A stretch of DNA of 64,000 nt, taken from the NCBI RefSeq assembly GCF_003318275.1, contig NZ_QOCH01000015.1, forward strand, positions 850,516-914,515. The letters run 5' to 3'. Under the pieces are notes generated by a model. That model had not been told where the DNA came from and searched no databases. It was given only the letters and a program-made list of their open reading frames with translations. The stretch's first letter is position 1, and each line of letters opens with the position of its first letter. A program made the translations under genes and the position numbers. This document shows, one piece after another, positions 26,375 through 34,852 of the stretch. The stretch comes from Marinobacter sp. F3R11. GTDB taxonomy: Bacteria; Pseudomonadota; Gammaproteobacteria; Pseudomonadales; Oleiphilaceae.

Positions 26375-28228
26375 ATGAAAACCACCATAGAAAAACACCC
26401 GCTTGTACGCGGAATAGGCCTGGCCCTGATGCTGGGCTCATCAGTCGCATTATCATTACAGGCACAGGCAAAAGACGTTACCTGGGACGATATCGCCAAG
26501 GATGCGGAAACAACGGAAAACGTTCTTGGCTATGGCATAGGCCCCAAGGCACAGCGCTACAGCCCGATGACGACTATCAACCGTGACAACGTTGAGCGAC
26601 TGGTCCCTGCCTGGTCATTCTCGTTCGGTGATGAAAAACAACGTGGCCAGGAATCCCAGGCTCTCATTCACGATGGCATTGTCTATGTGACAGGCTCGTA
26701 TTCGCGCATCTACGCTCTGGACGCCAAAACCGGCGACAAACTCTGGGAATACAATCACCGCCTGCCGGATGGTATCCGGCCATGCTGCGACGTTGTTAAC
26801 CGCGGCGCAGCCATCTTCGGAGATAAAGTTTTCTTCGGTACTCTGGATGCGGGCATTGTTGCCCTGAACAAAGACACAGGGAAAGTTGTGTGGCGGGAAA
26901 AGTTCGGCGACCACGAAGCTGGCTATACCATGACCGGAGCACCCACCCTGGCTAAAGACCAGAAAACCGGCAAGGTTCTCCTGATTCACGGCTCCTCCGG
27001 CGACGAATTCGGCGTTGTGGGCAAGCTGTTTGCCCGTGACCCTGATACCGGCGAAGAGATCTGGATGCGTCCGTTTGTGGAAGGTCATTATGGCCGTCTG
27101 AACGGCAAGAAAAGCACTCCGACCGGCGACCCCCGCGCGCCAAGCTGGCCCGATGACCCAAATACTGAAACCGGAAAAGTCGAAGCTTGGAGCCAGGGCG
27201 GAGGCGCGCCCTGGCAGAGTGCCAGTTTCGATGCCGAGACCAACACAATCATCGTCGGCGCCGGCAACCCGGCTCCCTGGAATACCTGGAAACGAACGTC
27301 ACCTGGCGGTGACCCGGCTGACTATGACAACCTCTATACGTCTGGTCAGGTGGGTGTCGACCCCTCTACCGGCGAAGTGAAGTGGTTTTATCAGCACACA
27401 CCCAATGACGCCTGGGATTTCTCCGGCAACAACGAACTCGTTCTTTTTGAATACGACGAGAACGGGGAGACTGTAAAAGCTACGGCTCACGCTGACCGTA
27501 ACGGCTTCTTCTACGTAGTTGACCGCACCAGCGGAGAATTCAAAAAGGGCTTTCCGTTCGTGGACAACATCACCTGGGCTAAAGGAATCGGCGAAGACGG
27601 GCGCCCCATCGAAGTAGAAGGGCAGCGTCCACCACCAGTAGCCGAGGGTGAGACCCGAGGCGAAACTATTGAGGTTTCACCCCCCTTCCTCGGAGGCAAA
27701 AACTGGAACCCCATGGCCTATAGCCAGGACACCGGCCTGTTCTACATTCCAGCCAACCACTGGAAAGAGGACTACTGGACCGAAGAAGTCACTTACAAAA
27801 AAGGTGCTGCCTACCTCGGCCAGGGCTTCCGCATCAAGCGCATGTATGACGACCACGTGGGCATACTGCGAGCCATGAATCCGGTCACCGGGGAAATTGA
27901 ATGGGAGCATAAGGAAAACATGCCTCTGTGGGCGGGCGTTCTCGCCACCAAAGGCGGTCTGGTGTTTACCGGCACAGGTGACGGCTTCCTCAAGGCTTTC
28001 GATGCTGAAACCGGTGAAGAACTCTGGAAGTTCCAGACTGGCTCGGGAATCATTTCTCCCCCCATCACCTGGGAACTGGATGGTGAGCAATATATCGGTG
28101 TCGCATCCGGTTACGGCGGCGCAGTGCCACTCTGGGGCGGCGACATGGCCGAGCTGACCAAGCCCATTTCTCAGGGCGGGTCATTCTGGGTCTTCAAGAT
28201 GCCATCCTGGGCACAGGCCTCCAAATAA
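26375..28228 (+). CDS. exaA: Quinoprotein ethanol dehydrogenase, calcium type (ExaA/PedE-like)
   Basis: 617 residues with a signal peptide cleaved near LQAQA. A PQQ-dependent periplasmic alcohol dehydrogenase with the stacked Cys-Cys in [10 protein letters not shown] (137-138) and the metal region HTPNDAWDFSGNNE, where Asp348 is followed by Ser350, the pattern of calcium-dependent enzymes. The propeller runs through AVPLWGGDMAEL near the C-terminus, and no haem domain is fused, so cytochrome PedF is the partner. AAGGGGAAACC precedes the ATG at 26375; the frame open from 26297 lacks a signal peptide and was not used. A strong terminator follows. Confidence 0.96.
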   Translation: MKTTIEKHPLVRGIGLALMLGSSVALSLQAQAKDVTWDDIAKDAETTENVLGYGIGPKAQRYSPMTTINRDNVERLVPAWSFSFGDEKQRGQESQALIHDGIVYVTGSYSRIYALDAKTGDKLWEYNHRLPDGIRPCCDVVNRGAAIFGDKVFFGTLDAGIVALNKDTGKVVWREKFGDHEAGYTMTGAPTLAKDQKTGKVLLIHGSSGDEFGVVGKLFARDPDTGEEIWMRPFVEGHYGRLNGKKSTPTGDPRAPSWPDDPNTETGKVEAWSQGGGAPWQSASFDAETNTIIVGAGNPAPWNTWKRTSPGGDPADYDNLYTSGQVGVDPSTGEVKWFYQHTPNDAWDFSGNNELVLFEYDENGETVKATAHADRNGFFYVVDRTSGEFKKGFPFVDNITWAKGIGEDGRPIEVEGQRPPPVAEGETRGETIEVSPPFLGGKNWNPMAYSQDTGLFYIPANHWKEDYWTEEVTYKKGAAYLGQGFRIKRMYDDHVGILRAMNPVTGEIEWEHKENMPLWAGVLATKGGLVFTGTGDGFLKAFDAETGEELWKFQTGSGIISPPITWELDGEQYIGVASGYGGAVPLWGGDMAELTKPISQGGSFWVFKMPSWAQASK

Positions 28229-28241
28229 TCAGCCTCCGGCC

Positions 28242-28271
28242 AGGGCCTGGCATCATGCCAGGCCCTCTTTT
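28242..28271 (+). terminator. Intrinsic terminator after the calcium-type dehydrogenase
   Basis: AGGGCCTGGCA-TCA-TGCCAGGCCCT, an eleven-base perfect stem with a three-base loop, followed by CTTTT. The pentapeptide gene downstream could be reached by read-through or have its own promoter. Confidence 0.85.
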
Positions 28272-28297
28272 CGAACATTCGTTCGGGAGTAAATATC

Positions 28298-28951
28298 ATG
28301 AAATCAGTAGTAGCCGCCTCCCTGATTACCCTGTGCTCACCAGTACTCGCCGGTGACTACCTCGCCGGCAAGGATGAAGCGCCGGTCATCAACGGTTGCG
28401 TTCTTGAGCAGGAAGCCCGCTGTGCCGGCATGGACCTGCAGGGTGCTGACCTGTCCAACATGGATCTGCGTTCCGCAGACTTCAAAGGGGCCAACCTCTC
28501 GGGAGCCAACCTCAGCCATACCAACCTAAGGGGCGCCAATCTGGATGGTGCAAACCTGGACAACGCCACGGGTTACCGTTTGCAGGCATACCGGGCAAGC
28601 ATGCGGGGAGCATCATTGAGGAACGTGAATTTTCAGGGCATGCAGGCGGAATACCTGTTTGCCCAGGGGTCGGATTTTAGCGGCGCAGACCTTACAGGCG
28701 CCAACTTCGGCTTCTCAAGGTTCTCAGGAGCATCCTTGCCGAACGCCAATCTGGCATTCACCAGTTTCGAGATTTCATGGATGCCAAAAGCCAACCTGAA
28801 AGGTGCCAGTTTACTCGGAGCCAACCTTCAGGAAGCCAAGCTCGGGCATGCCAACCTGGCGGATGCTGACCTGACCGGAGCCCGGATACACTACGCCACC
28901 TTTGTAGGCACCTTCATGGAAGGCTGCACAAACTGCCCCTTTGACTGGTAA
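28298..28951 (+). CDS. Exported pentapeptide-repeat protein
   Basis: 217 residues with a signal peptide (cleaved near VLAGDY). From about residue 45 it consists of A(D/N)LxX pentapeptide repeats (for example ANLSGANLSHTNLRGANLDG), which fold as a right-handed quadrilateral beta-helix. Three cysteines occur near the start (CVLEQEARCAG) and two near the end (CTNCPF), perhaps disulfides. A protein of this type follows the pedE gene in P. putida as well. Its role is unknown; it probably assists the periplasmic dehydrogenase. GGGAG precedes the ATG. Confidence 0.85.
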   Translation: MKSVVAASLITLCSPVLAGDYLAGKDEAPVINGCVLEQEARCAGMDLQGADLSNMDLRSADFKGANLSGANLSHTNLRGANLDGANLDNATGYRLQAYRASMRGASLRNVNFQGMQAEYLFAQGSDFSGADLTGANFGFSRFSGASLPNANLAFTSFEISWMPKANLKGASLLGANLQEAKLGHANLADADLTGARIHYATFVGTFMEGCTNCPFDW

Positions 28952-28963
28952 CCGTTGGCGGGT

Positions 28964-29620
28964 TTACACCCGCTGACCCTCACCCAGCTGGCCGTAGCGA
29001 ATCAGCCCCGCATCCACGGCCAGGTGAATCAGCTCTACGGATGAAGATACCTGGAGCTTGTTTTTCAGCACCGCCAGGTGGTTGGAAACCGTTTTGTTAC
29101 TGACGCACAAGCGGCCGGCAATACCGGGAATACTCTCACCGCGGGCATACATCAACAGAACCTCCATCTCCCTCTGGGTAATATCACGCAGGCGATGATC
29201 CACCGGCCGTTCCACATTCATGGCCAGCCGCGTCGCGATAGGGTGTTCGATATAAGGCTGACCCGCGGCTACTCTCTTTACCGCTTCCGCCAGCTCCTCC
29301 GGGGCGCAGCTCTTGGATACAAACCCCAGCCCGCCCACATCCAGCGCCTGCCGGACCATAGGCAGTTCATCATGCATGGTGAAAAACAATATCGCGGCTC
29401 CACGCCAACGCTGGCGGATCCGACGTCCGGCTTCCAGCCCGGAAATATCCGGTAGTCCCATATCCAGCAGCACCACGTCGGGTTGCAGTTCCCCGTAACG
29501 GGCCACAGCATCCTGCCCGGTCTCGACCTCGACAATAGCGATGGCAGGGATCATGGAACGCAACAGGCTGGCAATTCCCTGACGTACAACCTGATGGTCA
29601 TCAACAAGCAACAATTTCAC
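28964..29620 (-). CDS. pedR2: LuxR-type response regulator, PedR2-like
   Basis: 218 residues: a receiver domain (1-120; acidic pair LLVDDHQ, phospho-Asp in VVLLDMGLPD, Lys in FVSKSC) and a LuxR/NarL helix-turn-helix (about 145-205, GIAGRLCVSNKTVSNHLAVLKNKL). It is translated from an ATG overlapping the stop of the kinase gene, so the two form a pair. By position it matches PedR2, which in P. putida controls the calcium/lanthanide switch between PedE and PedH. That assignment is by synteny and inference. Confidence 0.88.
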   Translation of the reverse strand: MKLLLVDDHQVVRQGIASLLRSMIPAIAIVEVETGQDAVARYGELQPDVVLLDMGLPDISGLEAGRRIRQRWRGAAILFFTMHDELPMVRQALDVGGLGFVSKSCAPEELAEAVKRVAAGQPYIEHPIATRLAMNVERPVDHRLRDITQREMEVLLMYARGESIPGIAGRLCVSNKTVSNHLAVLKNKLQVSSSVELIHLAVDAGLIRYGQLGEGQRV

Positions 29621-30855
29621 AATGAACCTCCGGAACCTGAACCAGAATTGGGTAGAGGTACTGCCAGACAGATGCAGGTACCCTCTCCAGCCTTACTGAA
29701 AAACTGCACTTTACCGCCAAGACAGCGAGCCCGTTCCCGCATGGAGCGCAGACCAAGACCTGCTTTTTCCGGGAGGTTGTCGTTGCCTTCTCCGTCATCA
29801 CGGATCTCTACCCGCAAGCCATGGGTGTTTCCGGCTACCGCAAGGGTCGCACAGTTGGCCCTGGCATGGCGGGAGATGTTATTGAGAGCCTCCTGGAGAA
29901 AGCGATAGAGATGGGTCTGCTGTTCATCCGTCAATTGGGGTAAACGGTCATCCATATCCAGTCGGCAGTCCAGCCCACTCAGCTGCTGCCACTGTTCGGT
30001 AAGGTGACGGATAGCGCTACCCATCCCCAGCTGCTCCATCACCAGCGGGTGCAGATCCTGCAACAAATGACGGAAATGCTGATGCAGGGTTTCGCAATGC
30101 CCGGCCATGTCTCTGGCCTGTTGTTTGTGCTGCTCATCAAGTTCCGGGTCATACACCCAGCTCCGCGCCTGGGCGCGGATTCCGGTGAGATACTGGCCCA
30201 GATCATCGTGCAAAACACGGGCAATATGAGAGCGCTCACGATCCTGTAACTGGAGTAATTCGTTCAGCAGATGGCTAACGGTTTTCTGTTCGTTTTCCAG
30301 AGCTACGGCCATGGCATTGAACCGCCCGGCCAGCGTATCCAGTTCCCGGATATCCTGACGTGGAAGCCTGGAGGTAAGCTTGCCGCCTTCCACAGCCTCC
30401 AGACCCGAAGCCAGGGCTTCCAGAGGCCGGAGACCTTGCCGCACAGCACCATAGAGCGCCATAAAGCACAAAATCATACCCACGGTGTATGAAAAAGAGA
30501 TCAGCAGGAAGCCTTCCCAGATTTCCTCTGTTTCATCAGAAGGATCAATCCGCCAGCCATTGACCGGAGGGAAGGAGACATCCCCCGCAATCATGGATGA
30601 AAACCAGTTTGGCACGCCGGCACTGCCCTCGGCGGCGCCAGCAGTTCCAGCCAATGGGCGCATGTGGCGCATGTTCTCAACCACGCGTGCAGGCAGGTTT
30701 CCGGGGCTGCCCAGACTATCCGCCAGGCCTTGCACGCCAACGAGTTCACGCTGCACATCATAACGGGCCTGGCCGATGTAAAGTACGGCGCCCAACAGAT
30801 AGACAATGATGAACACTGCCAGCATTGTCAGGGAAATCTTCCGGTATGCCGTCAT
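29617..30855 (-). CDS. pedS2: Membrane sensor histidine kinase, PedS2-like
   Basis: 412 residues. Two transmembrane helices (about 7-28 and 117-140) enclose a periplasmic sensor of about 90 residues, followed by a HAMP domain, a HisKA_3 dimerisation domain with phospho-His in ARVLHDDLGQYL, and a HATPase domain (EALNNISRHARA, GLGLRSMRERA). The small periplasmic domain is placed to sense metal or another periplasmic signal. In P. putida, PedS2 responds to lanthanides. The C-terminus has a Gly/Ser-rich tail. AGGATAG precedes the ATG. Confidence 0.88.
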   Translation of the reverse strand: MTAYRKISLTMLAVFIIVYLLGAVLYIGQARYDVQRELVGVQGLADSLGSPGNLPARVVENMRHMRPLAGTAGAAEGSAGVPNWFSSMIAGDVSFPPVNGWRIDPSDETEEIWEGFLLISFSYTVGMILCFMALYGAVRQGLRPLEALASGLEAVEGGKLTSRLPRQDIRELDTLAGRFNAMAVALENEQKTVSHLLNELLQLQDRERSHIARVLHDDLGQYLTGIRAQARSWVYDPELDEQHKQQARDMAGHCETLHQHFRHLLQDLHPLVMEQLGMGSAIRHLTEQWQQLSGLDCRLDMDDRLPQLTDEQQTHLYRFLQEALNNISRHARANCATLAVAGNTHGLRVEIRDDGEGNDNLPEKAGLGLRSMRERARCLGGKVQFFSKAGEGTCICLAVPLPNSGSGSGGSL

Positions 30856-30925
30856 GGGTTTCTATCCTGTTCGAGGCATCAGCCACCTGTATAACCATGC
30901 TAAAGGCATCATCTTTGACAGGAAT

Positions 30926-30939
30926 AGTTCTTTAGTACC
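30926..30939. promoter_or_regulatory. CTTTAGT-centred inverted repeat between pedS2 and the transport operon
   Basis: AGTTCT-TT-AGTACC in the 165-base gap between the divergent kinase gene and the binding-protein gene. Its shape (six-base half sites around TT) resembles sites of NarL/LuxR-type regulators. Similar sites occur at 34752 and 39836. Confidence 0.3.
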
Positions 30940-31020
30940 GCCACTTTCCTACTTTCTGAATATTTCCGGGACTTTTTCCCTTCTCTAAGCTGAAGGCACA
31001 ACAATAAACCGGAGAGTTCC

Positions 31021-32193
31021 ATGTCAGTCTTGTTCAGGGCTGCAGCCGCCATACTGCTAATGCTACTCAACTCGGCACCACTGCAGGCCGAATCGCTGGA
31101 GGTCCGCGTCGGCTACGTGCAATGGCATCCAGATCAGGGCCCGGTGCTGTCCAACGTTCTCCCCGAACCGGAGGACGCAGGCCTGAAAGGCGCTGAGCTG
31201 GCCATACAGGACAACAGCGCCACCGGTAAATTCCTTGGCCAGACCTACACCCTCCAAAGCATCCTCGCCAGCTCTGAAGCAGAAGCCATAACAGCCTTCG
31301 AGACCATGCTCGGGCAGGGTATCGAGCTGTTCGTGATAAATGCTCCGGCACAGACTCTGGAAACAATCATCTCCAGAGGGAAGGAAACAACGCTGTTCTT
31401 CAACGCCGGAAGCAGAGACGACAAACTTCGTACCCACGAGTGCAACGTCAACCTGCTACACAACATGCCGAGCTACGCCATGCTGACGGATGCACTGGCT
31501 CAGTGGCTGAACCAGCGTCGCTGGGATGAGGTTTTCCTGATCGCCGGGCCGACAGATGCCGACAAAGGCTGGGCCGGTGCTTTCCGCCGCTCGGCCAAAC
31601 GCTTCGGGCTGAAAATTGTTGAAGACAAACCCTGGACCTTCGATGCAGATCTCCGCAGGACAGCTTCAAAGGAGCTGCCTCTGTTCACCCAGGCCAGCAA
31701 TTATGACGCCGTCGTAGTGGCCGATGTTCGCGGTGATTTCGGCGAGTACGTCCCCTTCAATACCTGGCTGCCGCGCCCGGTTGTCGGCACACAGGGTATG
31801 TCCCCAGTAGCCTGGCACCGGGTAGTGGAGAGCTGGGGAGCTGCACAGCTGCAGAGCCGCTTCCGCAAGCTCGCCAGCCGCGATATGAACAGTGAGGACT
31901 ACGCTGCCTGGGCCGCCATCCGCTCGATTGGCACAGCGGTGACAGGCATCAACAGCGGGGATCCGGCCAAAATCCGGAGCTTCCTGTATAGCGACAGGTT
32001 CCAGCTGGCTGCTTTCAAAGGTCGCAAGCTCAACTACCGCGACTGGAACGGGCAACTCAGACAGCCAGTACCTCTGGTACATCCCCGGGGTCTGGTAGCC
32101 CGGGCACCGTTTGAGGGGTTTCTGCACCCAAACTCAGATATGGACACGCTCGGCTTCGACAAGCCCGAGAGCAACTGTCGCATTAACGGCTGA
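31021..32193 (+). CDS. Periplasmic binding protein of the PQQ-linked ABC system (PedA-like)
   Basis: 390 residues, signal peptide cleaved near PLQAES. The fold is that of the branched-chain amino-acid type (family 6) binding proteins, with an N-terminal VRVGYVQW strand and the two-lobe arrangement. It heads an operon with a beta-propeller, an ATPase and an ABC-2 type permease. Families of this kind were defined by their link to PQQ alcohol dehydrogenases. From memory, the P. putida equivalent (PedA1A2BC) is required for growth that depends on rare earth elements. The ligand is unknown. CGGAGAG precedes the ATG. Confidence 0.85.
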   Translation: MSVLFRAAAAILLMLLNSAPLQAESLEVRVGYVQWHPDQGPVLSNVLPEPEDAGLKGAELAIQDNSATGKFLGQTYTLQSILASSEAEAITAFETMLGQGIELFVINAPAQTLETIISRGKETTLFFNAGSRDDKLRTHECNVNLLHNMPSYAMLTDALAQWLNQRRWDEVFLIAGPTDADKGWAGAFRRSAKRFGLKIVEDKPWTFDADLRRTASKELPLFTQASNYDAVVVADVRGDFGEYVPFNTWLPRPVVGTQGMSPVAWHRVVESWGAAQLQSRFRKLASRDMNSEDYAAWAAIRSIGTAVTGINSGDPAKIRSFLYSDRFQLAAFKGRKLNYRDWNGQLRQPVPLVHPRGLVARAPFEGFLHPNSDMDTLGFDKPESNCRING

Positions 32194-32235
32194 CAGCCTT
32201 GACTGCAGTTACTTGAAACAAGAAGGAGTTATCCC

Positions 32236-33210
32236 ATGAAATCCTTACTCAAAAAGACAGCCCTGGCCGCTATGATCGGGCTGTCTGCGCCAGCGCTGGC
32301 CAGCCTTGCATATGTGTCCAACGAGAAAGACAACACGCTGTCGGTTATTGATATCGAATCCATGGAGGTAATCGACACTATTGATGTCGGTGCACGACCC
32401 CGGGGGATTCTGCTTTCCAAGGATCACACCAGACTTTACATCTGCGCCAGCGACGACGACACAGTGCAGGTACTGGACCTGGCCACCCGCAAGATCATCG
32501 ATGATCTGCCATCCGGTGAAGACCCGGAGCAGTTCTCCCTGCACCCAAATAACAAGCACCTGTACATCGCTAACGAAGACGATGCGATCGTGACGGTAGT
32601 GGATGTAACCAACAAAGATGTGCTGGCCCAGATTGATGTAGGCATTGAACCGGAAGGTATGGCTGTGAGCCCGGACGGTAAATGGGCAGTAAATACGTCC
32701 GAAACCACCAGCATGCTGCACTGGATCAATACAGAAACCTTCGAGATAGAGAAGAACATCGTGATCGGGCAGCGCCCCCGCCATGTGGAATTCAGCAAAG
32801 ACAGCAAGATTGCCTGGGCCTCCTCGGAAATCGGCGGCACCGTGCACATCATTGATGTGGACAGTCTGGAGCAGATCCATGAGATGTCCTTCAAGGTGCG
32901 CGGCGTTAACCAGGACCGTGTTCAGCCCGTAGGTATCAAGCTGACGTCCGACGGCAAATATGCGTTCGTGGCCCTGGGACCAGCCAACCATGTTGCAGTA
33001 GTGGATGCCCAAACCTATGAGGTGCTTGATTACCTGCTTGTTGGCAGCCGGGTCTGGCAACTGGACCTGGACAAGGATGAAAAGCGCCTGTTCACGACCA
33101 ATGGTGTATCCGGAGATGTATCCGTTGTTGACGTGGACGCCATGAAGGTGATCAAAACCATCAAGGTAGGCCGCTACCCCTGGGGTGTGGTCATAGATCC
33201 GTCTTCGTGA
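32236..33210 (+). CDS. Exported YVTN beta-propeller protein of the PQQ-linked ABC system
   Basis: 324 residues with a signal peptide cleaved near APALAS. It consists of about seven repeats of the YVTN type (for example LAYVSNEKDNTLSVIDIE, GARPRGILLSKD, HLYIANEDDAIVTVVDV, GIEPEGMAVSPDGK), forming a periplasmic propeller that usually acts as a binding scaffold. AGAAGGAG precedes the ATG. Its stop overlaps the GTG of the ATPase gene, so the four proteins are likely made together. It contains many surface Asp residues, which could bind metal; this is speculative. Confidence 0.88.
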   Translation: MKSLLKKTALAAMIGLSAPALASLAYVSNEKDNTLSVIDIESMEVIDTIDVGARPRGILLSKDHTRLYICASDDDTVQVLDLATRKIIDDLPSGEDPEQFSLHPNNKHLYIANEDDAIVTVVDVTNKDVLAQIDVGIEPEGMAVSPDGKWAVNTSETTSMLHWINTETFEIEKNIVIGQRPRHVEFSKDSKIAWASSEIGGTVHIIDVDSLEQIHEMSFKVRGVNQDRVQPVGIKLTSDGKYAFVALGPANHVAVVDAQTYEVLDYLLVGSRVWQLDLDKDEKRLFTTNGVSGDVSVVDVDAMKVIKTIKVGRYPWGVVIDPSS

Positions 33211-33935
33211 CAATTCAGGCGAACCGCATAAGCTTTCGCTATGGCGACAAGCTTGTGCTCAGGGATGTCAGCTTCGGCCTGACCCCGGGGTGCTTCCACG
33301 CTCTCCTCGGCCCCAATGGAGCGGGTAAATCCACGTTGTTCGGGCTGTTGACGAGACTTCTGGCACTGCAGCAGGGCGATATCCAGCTGGCCGGCAAATC
33401 CCTGAAAAAACAACCGGCCGAAGCCATGCGCAGGCTCGGTGTCGTGTTTCAGCACAACGCCCTTGATCTGGACCTGACCGTGCGTCAGAACCTGCAGTAT
33501 CACGCTGCGCTGCACGGTCTATCCCGCGGGGAGGCACGTGCACGGGGCGATCGCGAGCTGGAGCGGTTTGAGTTGCTGGATCGCGCAAACGATGCTGTGC
33601 GCAACCTCAATGGCGGTCACCGCCGGCGGGTGGAAATAGCCCGCGCCCTGCTCCATGAACCCTCACTGCTTTTGTTGGATGAGCCCACGGCGGGCCTGGA
33701 TGTTGCCAGCCGCCAGGCCCTCAACAGGCATGTGCGGGCCCTGTGTGAGAACGAAGGGCTGGCCGTACTCTGGGCCACACACCTGATTGAGGAAGTACAT
33801 GAGGATGATCGGGTGCTTATCCTGCACAAGGGTCAGTTACTGGCTGACGGCGCAGGGCGCGCCATCTGCGAAGCTGAGGGTACGCGTGATCTGGCAGAAA
33901 CCTTCCACTCTCTGACCGGAGCCGGATCAACATGA
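33207..33935 (+). CDS. pedB: ABC transporter ATPase of the PQQ-linked system (PedB-like)
   Basis: 242 residues. Walker A is GPNGAGKST, Walker B LLLLDEPTAGLD, and the switch His lies in WATHLIEE. The ABC signature is unusual: NLNGGHRRR replaces the common LSGGQ(K/R), with Asn in place of Ser. It is closest to ATPases that pair with ABC-2 exporters. Translation begins at GTG 33207, overlapping the propeller stop (GTGA), and ends overlapping the permease start (ATGA). Confidence 0.92.
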   Translation: MTIQANRISFRYGDKLVLRDVSFGLTPGCFHALLGPNGAGKSTLFGLLTRLLALQQGDIQLAGKSLKKQPAEAMRRLGVVFQHNALDLDLTVRQNLQYHAALHGLSRGEARARGDRELERFELLDRANDAVRNLNGGHRRRVEIARALLHEPSLLLLDEPTAGLDVASRQALNRHVRALCENEGLAVLWATHLIEEVHEDDRVLILHKGQLLADGAGRAICEAEGTRDLAETFHSLTGAGST

Positions 33936-34753
33936 AAGTCGCGCATTACTGGCACTGCTTTGTGGGTATACAGGCCCGGGAATGGCTGCGTTTCTGGCAG
34001 CAAAGAACCCGGTTCTTCAGCGCGCTGATCAGGCCGCTGTTATGGCTGGTGGTCTTTGCTGCGGGTTTTCGGGCGGTTCTGGGGGTATCCATTATCCCGC
34101 CCTACCAGACCTACATCACCTATGAGACCTATATCGCCCCCGGGCTATGCGGCATGATCGTTCTGTTCAACAGTATGCAGGGTGCGCTATCCATGGTCTA
34201 CGACCGCGAACTGGGCAGCATGCGGGTGTTACTGATGAGTCCGTTGCCACGGCCCTTTCTGCTGATCACCAAACTGCTCTCCATGGGCATCGTATCGATC
34301 GGACAGGTGTATCTGTTCCTTCTGGTAGCCCGGCTTCTGGACGTTGAACCGCCCGCATGGGGTTACCTCGCGGTGCTGCCCGCGGTGCTGCTGGTTTCGC
34401 TGATGCTGGGCGCATTCGGCCTGCTGATTGCGACCTGGGTAAAGCAGCTCGAAAATTTCGCTGGTGTGATGAATTTTGTCATTTTCCCGATGTTCTTCTT
34501 GTCCTCGGCTCTGTATCCGCTCTGGAAAATGCAGGAAGCCAGCCCCTGGTTGTACTGGCTATGCCAGTTCAACCCCTTTACCCATGCCGTCGAAGCGATC
34601 CGGTTTGCCCTCTACCTGCAATGGAACCCAGCGGCATTCGGTATTACCGCAACAGTCACTCTGGTGCTTGCCACGCTGGCAACGGCTGGATTCCGGCCTC
34701 AGCGAACCCGGATCCTTGCCTCTCGTCCATCATCGCCGCAAGCACAAGAATAG
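33932..34753 (+). CDS. pedC: ABC-2 type permease of the PQQ-linked system (PedC-like)
   Basis: 273-residue inner-membrane protein with six hydrophobic helices and the ABC-2 motif region RELGSMRVLLMSPLPRPFLLITK. ABC-2 permeases mostly export, which is at odds with the binding-protein-like first gene. In P. putida the corresponding PedC is needed for growth on alcohols with lanthanides. The cargo may be a metal chelator, a cofactor or an alcohol-derived compound; nothing in the sequence settles it. Confidence 0.9.
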   Translation: MKVAHYWHCFVGIQAREWLRFWQQRTRFFSALIRPLLWLVVFAAGFRAVLGVSIIPPYQTYITYETYIAPGLCGMIVLFNSMQGALSMVYDRELGSMRVLLMSPLPRPFLLITKLLSMGIVSIGQVYLFLLVARLLDVEPPAWGYLAVLPAVLLVSLMLGAFGLLIATWVKQLENFAGVMNFVIFPMFFLSSALYPLWKMQEASPWLYWLCQFNPFTHAVEAIRFALYLQWNPAAFGITATVTLVLATLATAGFRPQRTRILASRPSSPQAQE

Positions 34754-34765
34754 TACTTTAGTGCT
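34752..34765. promoter_or_regulatory. CTTTAGT-centred inverted repeat before the CXXXCW gene
   Basis: AGTACT-TT-AGTGCT, an almost perfect inverted repeat, begins at the end of the permease gene and lies about 90 bases before the next gene. It resembles sites at 30926 and 39836. The 100-base gap suggests a second promoter for the CXXXCW protein and regulator genes. Confidence 0.35.
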
Positions 34766-34852
34766 TCTTTTTTGGTGCGATGGTCTCATTCACCTGACCC
34801 GCGACATACCGTGTAATGGCAGCATCACAATAATAAATCGAGGTTTAATCCA

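Noticed and set aside
28958-28973. GCGGGT-TTAC-ACCCGC stem between the pentapeptide gene and pedR2
   Set aside because: Only six base pairs, no T run, and mostly inside the end of the regulator gene, so it was not called as a terminator.
32245-33213. 322-codon open frame on the minus strand
   Set aside because: Antisense shadow of the beta-propeller gene, which has a signal peptide, repeats and a ribosome binding site.
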